Shown: positions 1-10,675, numbered from the stretch's first letter. The stretch: DNA of 64,000 nucleotides from Pammene aurita (GCA_947086415.1 OX352305.1:8486211-8550210); one strand, 5' to 3'. Translations and numbers: made by a program. Notes: generated by a model not told the origin, from the sequence alone.

Positions 1-197
1 GCCTGCGTGCGTGCAAGCCTTGATTTTGTATTTAAACCATATGTGACTTCGGATTTCGCATATTGTTACGACTAAATACGAGCTAGAATACTTGTACATT
101 ATACTGGTACAGTGTTGAGTGTACACATAAGAACATACATACAGTATTAATAGTTTCCCAATAACTTTAAAGTATTTATTTATTTTTATTATTTAAT

Positions 198-330
198 AAG
201 GCGCTGCCCCTCTGGACAAATTCAGCGCCCCGCAATTTATTGTAAGGGCTTTACCGCCCCCCTGGACGCCGTCAGCGCCTCCTGGGGGGTGGTAGGCACC
301 ACTTTGGAAACCTATGGCCTAACGGGTACC
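198..330. repeat. GC-rich degenerate direct repeat
   Basis: Two neighbouring blocks share the pattern GGCGCTGCCCCTCTGGAC and CCGCCCCCCTGGACGCC, each followed by a CAGCGCC element, in otherwise AT-rich DNA. It resembles a dispersed-repeat fragment rather than a gene; no open frame of note crosses it. Identity unknown. Confidence 0.35.
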
Positions 331-1082
331 TTATTCGTTGCAATTAAAACGCGATAATAATAAATAGTTTAAAAAATTATGGTGCCGTTAAAATATTCCC
401 AACTCCTTAAAAATTACTAGCTATGCCGTCCCCATTTACCTATTCATTATTTCATAGTATTAAGTATGTAATTAACTTACTGATAAGTCTATTGATATCA
501 TTGATTTCTGTATTTATTACCTTTTGTCTTGCAATCTTAACATCTTCAATATCCCCAATTAGCGTTGCGCACTGTTGCTTTTATAACCGTATAAAATCAT
601 CTTTCACGCACTTGAAATACTGAATCACTTTTTTTTAAATTTTGCTTCTCCGTTCAATCTGAAATACGTCTTATTGTCAAGCCGACAAGCTTCAAAATAG
701 GACTATGGTTTCCGGGACAGTTTAGATGAGAAATCCACTGGACCTTCCGTACGATTAGTTCTGGTTATCGGCGGTTCCGTTGCCGAAGTGAAAGTTGTCA
801 AAAGAAAATATCAAAAGGTCACAGGAGCAACGTCGCACCGACTCCACTCGACACGCAAGCGACACGTTCAATAACAATAACAAAAAGATATGGATTACTG
901 ACGTCACTGAATATGTAATGGAATCCGTTATCTTCACTATTCCAGGAAGCTAAATAATATTCGAACGCTTATTTAACGTCTTGACAATAAATAGATTATT
1001 GGCGCCGTGACATTTATTGTTCTCTTCAATATAATCTAATGCATATACATTAATAGCAGAGTACAATAATAACCTAGTTTTC
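331..1082. other. No gene recognised
   Basis: AT-rich sequence with only short, low-complexity reading frames. No splice-flanked exon, repeat terminus or structural RNA was seen. Confidence 0.5.
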
Positions 1083-1222
1083 CCTCTGCGTTGGAGGGTC
1101 AGATGATAATTTCGTCAGAACTAGTGTATACGACAAATCTTCGGATTAGGTTGCCGAGCGGATTCCAAGCTCCATTGAGCAGTGCCAAAAAATCCGGGAC
1201 TAACGCTAGGAAGATGATGATG
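1083..1222 (+). mobile_element. 3' part of tRNA-derived SINE (family 2)
   Basis: It matches the 3' half of the full copy at 42.75 kb: GGATTAGGTTGCCGAGCGGA, then a GCTC..TGAGCAGTGCCAAAA segment, then CGGGACTAACGCTAGGAAGATGATGATG. The tRNA-like head is missing, as expected of a 5'-truncated retroposed copy. No target duplication was identified. Confidence 0.7.
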
Positions 1223-1441
1223 TATTCCGAACCCCTAAATCTGGCTTTGTCGTTAAGGAAAACCACAGCAAATTCTAAAACATTTGCAAATTAGGACGTA
1301 TGCGAAGTGACCGCACAAATTCAAAATACCTCGCTTTGTCTGCTCACACGTGTGTGAAACGCCCACACGGAACTACGTTGTTTACTCACGTGTTAACGTT
1401 TTTGTACTTACACCGGTGGATTTGGTATATATTTATGGCAA

Positions 1442-1918
1442 TATACACCGTGGGCCCTTATAACTAGAAAGATTTTAACAGTGTATTCCTGATCATATTT
1501 AGATACTAAAATGTCCTATAAACTTTTCTGGAATACGCCTAGTTTCAGAGTTAATACCTATTTAAAAAAAATACACTTTTTATTATAACTCAGCACAAAA
1601 CGCCTTTCTGATGGCGTTGTTGCCACTATTGGGCATAGTTTACACGTCCTTATTGACAGATATCAAAGTGACAAGTAAATATGCAGAAACTAAATTTTTC
1701 CAAAAAAAAAAATACCAATTTGTTTTAGGCGATAATTTTATTAATAACATTTACTTTTCATGTGCAATAAACATTAAAAAAATAGAAAAAAAAAACGAAA
1801 AAAAAAAATTTTTATTTGGCGAAATTGACCTAAAGTCACATAATATTTTTTCCTTCTTTGGGTCTCAGAAATTCGTGGTTAAGATCTGTCGGGTTATACG
1901 CGCCCACGGTGTATAATA
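1442..1918 (+). mobile_element. hAT-like non-autonomous DNA transposon (MITE), copy 1
   Basis: The 477-bp element starts TATACACCGTGGGC and ends with its complement GCCCACGGTGTATA. The 8-bp sequence TATGGCAA sits directly on both sides (1434-1441 and 1919-1926), the target-duplication length of hAT elements. The interior is A-rich, with runs of A around 1770-1810 and no convincing protein frame. A second copy lies inverted at 40024-40485 and matches along most of its length. Confidence 0.8.
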
Positions 1919-2276
1919 TATGGCAACGTAAAAAAAAGTTAGGTTCAAAAAACTTTCCAAAAAACGTAATTGCGCGTGACTCTACGCTGTTTCTAAATTT
2001 TAGATTAAGATCTGACCCCGGCAGATATATATGATACAATATAAGTCACTTGGTACTACTTCAACAGAAATGCCTGGCAATTATATTATCGAATGAATTA
2101 CATAATTACCCATAATATTACATGTAACAACCCTAGGCCACCACCGCCTAACCTAACACGCCGATAAAGTTCCATTTTGGACTTACTTCTGAAGGTATTC
2201 TTAACTTTTAAAAGTTGCTTTCCATATGCAGAAATGTATGACCCCCCTGTTGTCGCAGCATAATTGCATATCTTTT

Positions 2277-2575
2277 TATACCACGACGGTGGCAAACAAG
2301 CATACGGCCTGCCTGATGGTAAGCAGCTACCGTAGCCTATGGACGCCTGCAACTCCAGAGGTGTCACATGCGCGTTGCCGACCCTTTACAAAAAGGAGGA
2401 TTCACTGTGTGACGGCTAAAGAAACAGAAGGGTCCCTCATCGTCAACACACTGGGTCCGTTTTGAGCTCTTTGGCAACCTTACTCACCAGCAGGAACACG
2501 ACACTATGAGTAGGGTCTAGTGCTATTTGGCTGTGGTTTTCTGTAAGGTGGATAATATACCTTTAGGTATAAGTT
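2277..2575. repeat. Dispersed repeat family R, copy 1
   Basis: The block begins CCACGACGGTGGCAAACAAG and continues through CCTGATGGTAAGCAG, ACTCCAGAGGTGTCACATGC and TGAGTAGGGTCTAGTG. Related blocks occur at 3768-4015 (opposite strand), 20118-20205 (opposite strand) and 50719-50815 (same strand). An A/T run next to the GGTGGCAAAC end suggests this is the 3' end of a retroelement lying on the minus strand. The family is common in lepidopteran sequence to my knowledge; I cannot name it. Confidence 0.65.
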
Positions 2576-3189
2576 ATGCAGACAGTCAGAAAACTCGACT
2601 CTAAAACCGACTGTTTGCTTACAAATACTTTATTAAATTGTTGTCGTAATGCATAAAATATCATGAGGGACAGATTGAGTGGAATAACTTAATATAAAAA
2701 AATGCCGAGGCCGACCGTACATGGCATAAGCATGTGTTTATTTAAATATGTTCAAACTCAAACACACATCTTCCAAACTCGTTTTATGTTCTCTCTATAG
2801 GTCAGTGAGTCGTTTATTTTACACGCAAATTGTATGTGTTAATGTAAGATCGATTTTATCACCCGACGTTACACAGTTCCGTTATTATCATTTGATAAAT
2901 TGGCATGTTAATTGGTACTATGGTTCGCGCAATGAAATCTTTTGGTAAAAAATTGTTTAACCAAATGTGCGGTGAGATTGCCGTCCGTTTTATCCTTGTT
3001 TAATGACGATGTGCGATAATTAATCTGCTTTGTGTGTACTAATTGTTTATTTTTTCCTATTTGGTCTTTTTGGTATTCTTTATACTTTATATCTTCTTTC
3101 AACGTTGATTAGATGCTATAAGTTGGAGTAAATATTTTTTTGTTAATAGAGCGCTTCAAAATTATTGTTAGACAAGCCGAATCTAATTT
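2576..3189. other. No gene recognised
   Basis: Only short chance reading frames are present and no repeat boundary was recognised. Confidence 0.45.
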
Positions 3190-3385
3190 GTTGTTGTTGT
3201 TGTTGTTGATCCTAGGGCACCCCGGAGGTGCATAGGGCCTCCACAAGATCCTTCCACGCCCTTCTATCCTGAGCAACCGTTTTGGCCTCTCTCCAGCTTA
3301 GTCCTATGGCTCCATATCCATCTCCACTTCCGAAGCGCTACTTCCGGATCTAAGTTGGCTTTCCGTTTCCTCATGAAATCATGAT
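3190..3385 (-). mobile_element. LINE 3' end with (CAA)n tail, minus strand
   Basis: A (GTT)n run at 3190-3211 is the complement of a CAA-repeat tail. It is followed, reading the minus strand backwards, by GATCCTAGGGCACCCCGGAG and a stretch that reads in reverse as the C-terminal coding end of a non-LTR retrotransposon (WKDLVEALC-like). The 5' part of the element is absent. Confidence 0.55.
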
Positions 3386-3439
3386 TTGTAGGAATAGTGC
3401 TCAACCAAAGCCCGAATATCAGGAAATATTCGTATAAGA

Positions 3440-3735
3440 CTTATAATAGTGTACATCTTTATTCTGGAGAATAGCCCTATACGGATGCGAAACGTGGACA
3501 ATGAAGCAACGTGATAGAGAGAGGCTGGAGGCGTTGGGAGAGTTGAAGCAAAGACGAACCCAGGGAAGCCAAGAAGAACATACTTAGATCAAGTCAATTA
3601 AGGAAAAATAAACGTCGTGTCGTATCAGGCTGTTGACAGCCTGATACGACACGACGGAGAAGGCAAAGGACAGACATACATGGAAATTGCTCCACCGACA
3701 AGAGCCCAGCTCTTAAATAATTGATGATGATGAGT
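3440..3735 (+). mobile_element. RTE-type LINE 3' fragment
   Basis: Around 3470-3535 the plus strand reads ALYGCETWTMKQRDRERLEA, the segment downstream of the reverse transcriptase in RTE-like proteins. After a deletion, 3655-3718 reads DGEGKGQTYMEIAPPTRAQL, typical of the very C-terminus. A TGATGATGATGA tail ends the block at about 3735. The fragment is frame-disrupted and non-functional. A near-perfect hairpin is embedded at 3613-3656. Confidence 0.6.
3613..3656. repeat. 21-bp perfect inverted repeat
   Basis: Two 21-nt arms (3613-3633 and 3636-3656) are exact reverse complements separated by the two bases TG. The arm core is GTCGTATCAGGCTGT. It lies inside the LINE 3' fragment and probably arose by local inverted duplication. 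Confidence 0.85.
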
Positions 3736-3767
3736 CCTCAATATTCTGAAAACCTCCTCCCATGGCC

Positions 3768-4015
3768 TTAAGTTCCTGCTGGTGAGTAGGGTTGCCAGAG
3801 AGCTCAAATGGATGCAGTGTGTTGACGACGGGGGACTCTCTTGTCCCTTTAGCCTTCAACACAGTGAATGCTCCTTTGTATTTAAGGGACGGCAACGCGC
3901 GTGTGTCACCTCCGGAGTTATAGGTGTCCATAGGATTCGATAGCTACTTACCACCAGGCGAGCAGTAAGGCCGTTATGCTTGCTGTTTGCCACCGTCGTG
4001 GTATATAAAAAAATA
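3768..4015. repeat. Dispersed repeat family R, copy 2 (inverted to copy 1)
   Basis: The block contains CCTGCTGGTGAGTAGGGTTG, GAGAGCTCAAATGG, TTTAAGGGACGGCAACGCGC and ends GTTTGCCACCGTCGTGG followed by TATAAAAAA. It is in the opposite orientation to the block at 2277-2575 and shows the probable true 3' end, with an A-rich tail. Confidence 0.65.
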
Positions 4016-5639
4016 GGCAAACCGGTTAGAGTAGAATTCTACGGACGCCCCACCACTACTAGTAAAATTATTGTCGTTTATCTTATTCATTTAACCAATT
4101 TACATCGACGGTTATTGCTCTGCTAATTAGACTATTTGCCGAGTAAAATAGAAATGGACCCACAACTACATAAACATACCGATATTATTTTATCGACTTT
4201 ATCTTCTATAAAAGGTCACTCTTCCGTTCACCAGAAAAGGTCAAAACGACCATACATCCTATTCTCACGGAGTAATCCATTGAGCATTCGTGTAGCTCTC
4301 CTTATTGGTAAACCATGTAATTATTGCAATCGTTTCACAAGCCTATGCGAGTCCTGGCTCAGAGGAACCAGTATAATCTACGATCATCGTACACGAATCT
4401 CGAGGTCACGTTACATTTGGCTTGCCTTATTAACCTGAGAAGTAGTCTTACCTGTGACCGTGAAAGCAATGGGAATACACAGCCGGCAGTCTTAATATAA
4501 TCTTTATGTTATTTACGATTGGGTGATATCTTATGTTTATTATTCTCGATGGTAGCATTGGTGGCGTCAGAAATTACGACCATATTGAAATGACATCTCC
4601 TGACGTTCGAGATAATTATTTATTTGCCTTACTTTTTATTAATTGACTCTTATTAGTACCTAAATAATTTTACGCCACGTGTCTAATAAAAGCATTGCCG
4701 CCCATGCCGGACACAGTTTTATATTAATACTTAAATCGGGAAAGCTACTTTTGTTTGTATTATTTTTATGAATTAAAGGTAAGGCGTCTTCTTCACTCGC
4801 CTAGGTCTATGGAAACAGATCATTTCGTATAGAGATTTCTGTACTAGGTTACTTATTTTCATTGTCGTTCAACTAGAATCAAAAATGATTTATTGTCGGT
4901 TAAAAAAAACGCGACAGTCCTTTCTTAATCCTATTGTACAGAATTTAAATAACTAAAAAAATAAGGCATAAAAACTGAAATTGGTAATTCCACAAGGAGG
5001 CAGGTTGTTGTTGGGAAGGTAGGTGGGGGAAAATCCGGGACCCTTTCATGATTTTGCTACATCGAATTGCTTCTTCCGAGCTTGCAAGCAAGTTAAAAAT
5101 CATCTGAGTGAAAATATAGGAATCGACTGATGGGAGTTGCCGCGGGGTCGCTACTCCTAACACAGAGAGAGAGAGGAGACTCCAGCAAGAAACTCAGCTA
5201 GGCTCGTCGACCGTTGGAGTGAACACCTATCCGTCAACATACAAAAAGTTTTTAATAACACCATAAACTCCAAAACATCGTCTTTTGCAAGGCATATGTT
5301 GGTATAGTCACACTGACTCGTATGATTTCGAAATAATTTCTAGAAACAGCAACGAGGAGAGAACGACCGTTGGTTTAACCTGTCCACCTTCTCGAACTAG
5401 AGGGCAGATAAGGCCTTCGATAGAGATGTCGTGACCCGCAACGTATAGCGTCAATGAACTGACTGACTTAGTATGCATTTGTAATGAACTAGTTATTTTC
5501 CGTTACTTCATCTGCTAATACAATACACGGATACTTTAAGGTTTCTATAGATAGATAAGTGTTATACTATAAATAACCAAAGACAAATTCACACAGCTAT
5601 TGCATTTGTGCTACAGATTGCCAATGCGAAGTTGGTGGA
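4016..5639. other. No gene recognised; short GA microsatellite
   Basis: Mostly AT-rich unique-looking sequence. The only notable element is a GAGAGAGAGAGAG run at 5164-5178. The longer open frames here lack splice context and coding-like composition. Confidence 0.45.
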
Positions 5640-5850
5640 GTTATAATATAATAAAGTACGCCGGTGAAAGCCGAGATAGCAAAGATAAAAAAAAATAGGA
5701 GACAATCTTACACAAACTAGCCTTGTCCCACGGTAAGCCCAATAAAGCCTGTACTCGTATTGTGGACTCGGCGACGATATATATAAATATCTGTGATGAA
5801 CACAAACAAATACCCTGACCAGAATTCAAACCCGGGACCTATTATTCGGT
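5640..5850 (-). mobile_element. tRNA-derived SINE (family 1), minus strand
   Basis: The complement reads AGGTCCCGGGTTTGAATTCT, a B-box-like stretch, then GGTCAGGGTATTTGTTTGTG and, further on, TTGGGCTTACCGTGGG and TTTGTGTAAGATTG. This is the same order as in the plus-strand copies at 33.4 and 38.9 kb. The first half of the tRNA-like head is missing or strongly diverged. Confidence 0.7.
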
Positions 5851-6122
5851 GGTGGTTTGGTGGTAATATTTGGTTTGGTTAGGGGGTTTATATTTGGTCT
5901 AAAAATCTGGTTGACAGCTAACTTTCAGGAAAATTTATCGCTCTTTAACTTTGTCATGCAACGTGTACACATAATATGCTTAGTTTATGAGATACAGGCG
6001 AAAAGCTAAAAAGACAAATAATTTTGAGATTTTTGCCCCTCTCCAAGCTCGCGCAAGGCCCTCGAGGTCGAAAACTTATGAGAGTCTTCGTAGTATACCC
6101 CCAAACTACCTGTTAAAGTTTT
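5851..6122. other. No gene recognised; G/T-rich patch
   Basis: The segment 5850-5900 is rich in GGTGGTTTGGTGG-like words. The remainder carries no recognised feature. Confidence 0.4.
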
Positions 6123-6128
6123 TATTGA
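6123..6128 (-). promoter_or_regulatory. Poly(A) signal AATAAA for the exon at 6142-6362
   Basis: TTTATT on the plus strand gives AATAAA on the minus strand, about 14 nt past the stop codon of the candidate last exon. This implies a very short 3' untranslated region if used. Confidence 0.45.
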
Positions 6129-6141
6129 GTTCAATTTAAAT

Positions 6142-6362
6142 TTATGTATTCTCCTTGACAAGCAATACAGTTAATAAAGCAAACGGCATTACAGTTAAAA
6201 TTACATTCCAGCTACCCTTACCATTAATCGACATAACTGCTTTGGGGAGGGTTAAATGTCTCCAGAATGTATATTGATTGGGGAAGGGAATAATTTCGTA
6301 TTCGCTTTTCACGTCGTATCCATTCTGGATGTCAATTCCTGGTCCACACCTCGCGGTCCCCC
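6142..6362 (-). CDS. Candidate last coding exon, unknown protein with hydrophobic C-terminus
   Basis: Read on the minus strand, a pyrimidine-rich tract ending TTTCATTTTCCAG is followed by an open frame of about 72 codons that closes with TAA at 6142-6144. The acceptor falls after one base of a codon, so the intron is phase 1. The translation has an N-terminal part with RCGPGID, a central PFPNQYTFWRHL segment, and ends SWNVILTVMPFALLTVLLV followed by KENT. Such a short hydrophobic tail after a small polar linker resembles either a C-terminal membrane anchor or a GPI-attachment signal. A poly(A) signal lies 14 nt beyond the stop. Upstream exons would lie at higher coordinates, behind the RTE cluster, and I could not identify them. 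I do not recognise the family. A fortuitous open frame cannot be excluded. Confidence 0.4.
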
Positions 6363-6507
6363 CTGGAAAATGAAATGAGTAGTGCAATCGACTGTTGTTG
6401 GTGCACTAGTTATTCCAGGCAAACGTGGAAAAAAAAACTCGCCAAGACGCACTGGCCAGCGTGGCGTTTTAAGGTTATTATTGTTATTACCTCTTCAAAT
6501 GATAAGT

Positions 6508-7704
6508 ACGCAAAAAACCCGGCCCTCAGTCCCCAGCGGCCCCACTATTCCAGGCTCCGGCAGCAGGCTTGGTAACGGTGGGGCAGAGGGTGCTAAGAAT
6601 CTCTGGAAGAGATCCGGCTGCCACTCGAATTGTAACACGACCCTGACCCTGGCGTGTTACAACGCCAGGACGATGCGAACGGACGACCGGCTGCTTCAAG
6701 TACAACTGGCACTGGACAATATCAAGTGGGATATAATAGGATTGTCGGAGGTGAGACGAAAAGGTGAAGACCTTATTAGACTCAGTTCTGGTGACTTATT
6801 CTACTACCGAGGTCATGAGGACTCCTGCTATGGGGGTGTTGGATTTCTTCTGCACAAAAATATCGCTTCAGCAGTTAAGAATATAAAGAGTATCTCTACT
6901 CGCGTATGTTTTGTAGTTCTGCAACTCAACAAGCGCTACTCCATCAAGATAATTCAAGTTTACGCCCCCACCTCAAGTCACCCTGATGAGGAAGTAGAGA
7001 CCTTTTACGATGATATAGAAAAAGCTATTGAGGATTGTCCGTGTCAGTATTTCACTATAATAGGTGATTTTAACGCTAAGGTTGGGCAACAACTAGCTTG
7101 TGAAAAATCTGTTGGTATGTTTGGTCTGGGACTCCGTAACAACCGTGGACAAATTCTTGTCAATTTTGTTGAGCGAAGAAACCTTTATGCGATGAACACA
7201 TTTTGCCAAAAGCGTGCTTCAAGAAAGTGGACGTGGGCAAGTCCCGACGGCAAGACTAAGAACGAAGTTGACTGCATCATAAGTTCTCGCAAGGATATAG
7301 TCACGGACGTAACCGTTCTTAAAAACTTTAGAACGGAGCGACCACAGATTGGTCAGAGCAATTTAACCTGAAGAAAGAACGAGCAAAGATGATAAACACT
7401 CCTCAAAGATACTTTAAGAAGGATATCGCGTTTCTCCAGGAAGCATTTCAGGAAGACCTTCAGAACCAATTTGAAGGGCTGGAAGAACAAAATCTTGATG
7501 TTGATCATATTAATAGTTTGTTAAGTAAGGCAATTATAGAAACAGCAGACAAACACCTTGGTAAAGTGGAAAAGAAGGAGGGAAAGTTATCACTTGAGAC
7601 GCTAGTATTGCTAGAAGAAAGAAGGCAAATGAGACATGAAACAGTGATAGACCAGAAACAATTAACGTATGAAAACGTATGACTAAGAAAATTAGTAAGT
7701 TCAT
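6508..7704 (+). pseudogene. RTE-type LINE copy A, endonuclease half
   Basis: This stretch encodes an apurinic-endonuclease-like domain of an RTE-clade non-LTR retrotransposon. It has the N-terminal ARTMRTDDRLLQ region, DIIGLSEVRRKGEDL, GGVGFLLHKNIASA, VYAPTSSHPDEEVE and the catalytic GDFNAK motif near 7065. The SDHRLVRA catalytic motif is readable at 7337-7360 but in a different frame, so at least one frameshift separates it, and a second shift follows before the linker frame that resumes near 7373. The frame then runs to TYENV, where TGA interrupts the reading. The element continues after the nested insertion at 10676. The left boundary is estimated from homology to the start of copy B. Confidence 0.85.
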
Positions 7705-7716
7705 AAGGAGAGATTT
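7705..7716. repeat. Target-site duplication, left side of LINE copy B
   Basis: AAGGAGAGATTT here recurs at 10664-10675. Together they bound the inserted copy B and let the reading of copy A resume in register after removal of the insert. Confidence 0.85.
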
Positions 7717-9420
7717 GAAAGGAACCAAAAAACCACGGCCCCGTGTGTCCGGCGACCCCCGGTGCCCTGGTTATGGTAGCGGCCAGGGTACTAGCGGGGT
7801 CAGGGGTGCTAAGAATCTCCGGCACAGATCCGGCTACCACCACCGACGACTTCTGGCCCTGGCAACATATAACACGCGTACACTGCGGACCGACGAAAAG
7901 ATAGTGGAACTGGAGGAAGGATTGAGCAAGTTGCGTTGGGATGTCATAGGGTTATCTGAAGTCCGAAGAGAGGGGGAGGAAACGATAATTCTAAAGTCCG
8001 GCAACTTGCTTTATTTCCGGGAGGGCGACCAACAGCCCCAGGGAGGTGTCGGGTTCATCGTACATTAGTCCCTCGTGAACAACGTGGTGAAGATCGAGAG
8101 TGCGTCGACTAGGGTGGCGTACCTTATACTCAGAGTATCCAAGAGGTACTCGTTGAAGGTCATACAGGTGTATGCGCCGACTTCGGCACACTCCGATGAC
8201 GAGGTGGAGGCTATGTATGAGGATATATCGAAGGCCATGCATAGCTCTAAAACCTACTTCACCGTTGTTATGGGGGACTTCAACGCGAAACTGGGCAAGA
8301 GAGATGGTGAAGAGCTGAGAGTGGGGCAATTTGGATTTGGAAGTCGGAACCACCGGGGCCAACTACTGGCTGGCTTCTTGGAGAAGGAGGGACTCTACAT
8401 GATGAACTCCTTCTTCAAGAAACGTGAGCACAGGAAGTGGACCTGGATGAGTCCCGGCGGTGCAACTTAAAACGAGATTGACTTCATCATGTCGACGAAG
8501 AAGCATATATTCAATGATGTCTCTGTGATCAATACGGTTAAAACCGGAAGTGATCACCGTCTGGTGAGAGGCACATTGAATATATGTGTTAAGCTAGAGC
8601 GCTCTCGACTGATGAAGTCTACGCTCCGTCCAGCAGCACTTCAAATCCAAAACCCTGAGAGCTTCCAGCTGGAACTCCAAAACCGTTTCGATTGTCTAGG
8701 CGGCGATGTGGACGAATTCAACGACGGGTTTGTGGAAGCTGTCCATAGTACTGGGTCTAAGTTTTTTAAGGCCCAGCGGAGCAACAGAACGAAAAGGCTT
8801 TCTGACTCCACTCAGAAACTCATCGAGAAAAGGAGAGAAATGGTTCTGCAATCCTCAGCAGATGCGTCATTATACCGGCAGCTCAATAAACGGATCTCTA
8901 AGTCCCTTACCCGTGATTTGCCCAAATCAATACAAATCGTATTGAAGAGGCCATTGAGCAGAATAAGGGCTCTAAAGTTTTCGCAAGAGATTTGTCTATT
9001 GGGCAGAGCCAGCTCGCCAAATTAAAAACGGAGGATGGTAGAATCGTTTCATCCAGACGCGAGCCTCTGGGGGAGATAGAGGACTTTTATGGACAGCTAT
9101 ACACATCAACTAGCAGACCTGAAGTTGATCTGGCGGAAGACACTAGAGCTAGACTGGCCCGACATTATACCGAAGACATCCCGGACATCAGCCTGTACGA
9201 GATTAGAATGGCTCTTAAACAGCTCAAAAACAATAAGGCACCTGGTGAAGACGGAATTACAGCCGAACTTCTGAAGGCGGGTGGTAAACCGGTCCTTATG
9301 GCCCTTCAGAAGTTGTTCGACTCCGTTTTACTAGAAGGGAGAACGCCTAAGGCATGGAACAGAGGTGTGGTGGTATTGTTCTTCAAAAAGGGTGATAACG
9401 CGTTACCACAGAAGAGATAT
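7717..9420 (+). pseudogene. RTE-type LINE copy B (nested), endonuclease and start of reverse transcriptase
   Basis: The protein aligns by eye with copy A: KPRPRVSGDP start, TYNTRTLRTDEKIVE, DVIGLSEVRREGEET, VYAPTSAHSDDEVE, GDFNAKLGK and the GSDHRLVRG motif near 8550. Two stop codons lie in the same frame (TAG 8066-8068, TAA 8468-8470) and a frameshift near 9000 moves the linker and early reverse-transcriptase region to another frame. The conserved NNKAPGEDGITAELLKAGG segment spans about 9230-9285. Homology ends abruptly after FFKKGDNALPQKRY. The remaining reverse transcriptase, including the catalytic aspartates, is missing. The copy is dead. Confidence 0.85.
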
Positions 9421-9549
9421 TAGTATTTCATACAGAATGGCCACGCTCCGCCCCGCCCCGATTCGAATTACCTCACTCCGCGGCGGCCGTTTGGTAGGCC
9501 GTAGGTAGGCCGTCAGCTGGTCGGCAGCGCGTCGAAGAAACAACGCAAA

Positions 9550-9612
9550 ATGTCGCCGTACAAGGTGTATTGTCACGTTAATGGGTGTTTAGAAAGAAAT
9601 TACATACAATAA
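9550..9612 (+). pseudogene. THAP-like N-terminal fragment
   Basis: An ATG preceded by AAA opens a 20-codon frame, MSPYKVYCHVNGCLERN-, with the C-x4-C spacing and the Cys-Val-x-Gly-Cys flavour that starts THAP zinc fingers. The frame ends at TAA 9610-9612. No splice donor or downstream C-x2-H half was seen. The upstream 100 bp are GC-rich and promoter-like. This may be a relic of a THAP-bearing transposon or gene start. Short length makes chance resemblance possible. Confidence 0.3.
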
Positions 9613-10082
9613 GGAAAGAAGTATTTTTTCGGTCGAAATAACTATTATGCTTTATCGTAAGTAGTACATGAATCCATGACGATATAATACATGATATGAC
9701 GCATATTTTTGTTGTTCAAAGTAGAAAAGACGTGTCATTGATAAAATGGATGAAGGATTTTGGCAGTTATTTTTGTCTATATCTAGTTATTTTTATTTAC
9801 CAAACATATTATATTATGAAACAAAATGTGCGGCGTTGCCACTGCTGCACTGTTGCCAGCTCGCGCGCGCGTCTCGGCCGCGAGCCGCGACCTTGACGAC
9901 CTTGTCAGGTTATAGAACGAAGACAAGAGGGTTTTACCGCGAAATTTGAAAATCAAAATTTCGTTATCTGCATATCGTTCGCTCGTATTATGAGCAAGTG
10001 CGACAGAGAGGGAGGTAACTAAATTTCCATGTTCGCGGTGGGCCCGCAGTGGGGTTCGTTGCTCTCGTCAAAACGTCCAATT

Positions 10083-10200
10083 ATTGGAGTAGCCAGGCCT
10101 ATAACCGCTAACCTCTTCTTTCGTTCGATCGTCTATTTGCATCAGTCTCTTTCGAATAGGCAAGAACGATAGAGACGGAGATGTAATGTGAAATAGATAC
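10083..10200. repeat. Short repeat family H (GGCCTATAACCGC...)
   Basis: It begins GGCCTATAACCGCTAACC and contains TTCGTTCG, CGTCTATTTGCATC and CTCTTTCGAATAGGCAAG. The same order of words is found at 13023-13119 and 29131-29243, with partial copies near 9936, 18478 and 25140. Confidence 0.6.
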
Positions 10201-10418
10201 TTATTTATTTTTAATATAACCTTACTTAAATCACAAAATAATTTATTCAAATATAAATTGTCAACAGCAACACACAGAAAAAACAATAAACAAAACTCTT
10301 ACATTATGACATTTACTAATCTACTCAAAAAGTCCCCCACGAGTTGTCCCCGGTGCAAAAGTTCCCATCACGTTAGCCGCGTTACCACGTTGAATGGCTA
10401 TGGACAACCTGGACTATG

Positions 10419-10663
10419 GACCTGGGCGGGGCACATTGCTCGTAGAACCGATGGCCGTTGGGGCGGAAAGGTTCTCGAGTGGCGACCACGAACCGGAAGG
10501 CGCAGCGTGGGTAAACCCCCCGCAAGGTGGACTGATGACCTGGTGAAGGTCGCGGGAGTCCGCTGGATGCGGGTGGCGCAGGACCGGTCATTGTGGCACT
10601 CTTTGGGGGAGGCCTATGTCCAGCAGTGGACGTCTTTCGGCTGATATGATGATGATGATGATG
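10419..10663 (+). pseudogene. RTE-type LINE copy B, 3' end
   Basis: The frame reads WTWAGHIARRTDGRWGGKVL, then a PPARWTDDLVKVAG segment and ends EAYVQQWTSFG-stop, the usual C-terminus of RTE-like proteins. It is followed by a GATGATGATGATGATG tail and then the right-hand target duplication at 10664-10675. Confidence 0.8.
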
Positions 10664-10675
10664 AAGGAGAGATTT

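Larger units (their letters stand above)
9421..10418. other. Repeat-rich filler inside LINE copy B
   Basis: About 1 kb replaces the reverse-transcriptase core of copy B. It contains a GC-rich stretch (9440-9540), a 20-codon THAP-like start (9550), two blocks of the GGCCTATAACCGC repeat family (about 9936-10060 and 10083-10200) and, at 10337-10405, a segment shared with 47570-47645 (CCCGGTGCAAARGTKCCCAT). The junctions show no clear target duplication. Confidence 0.55.
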
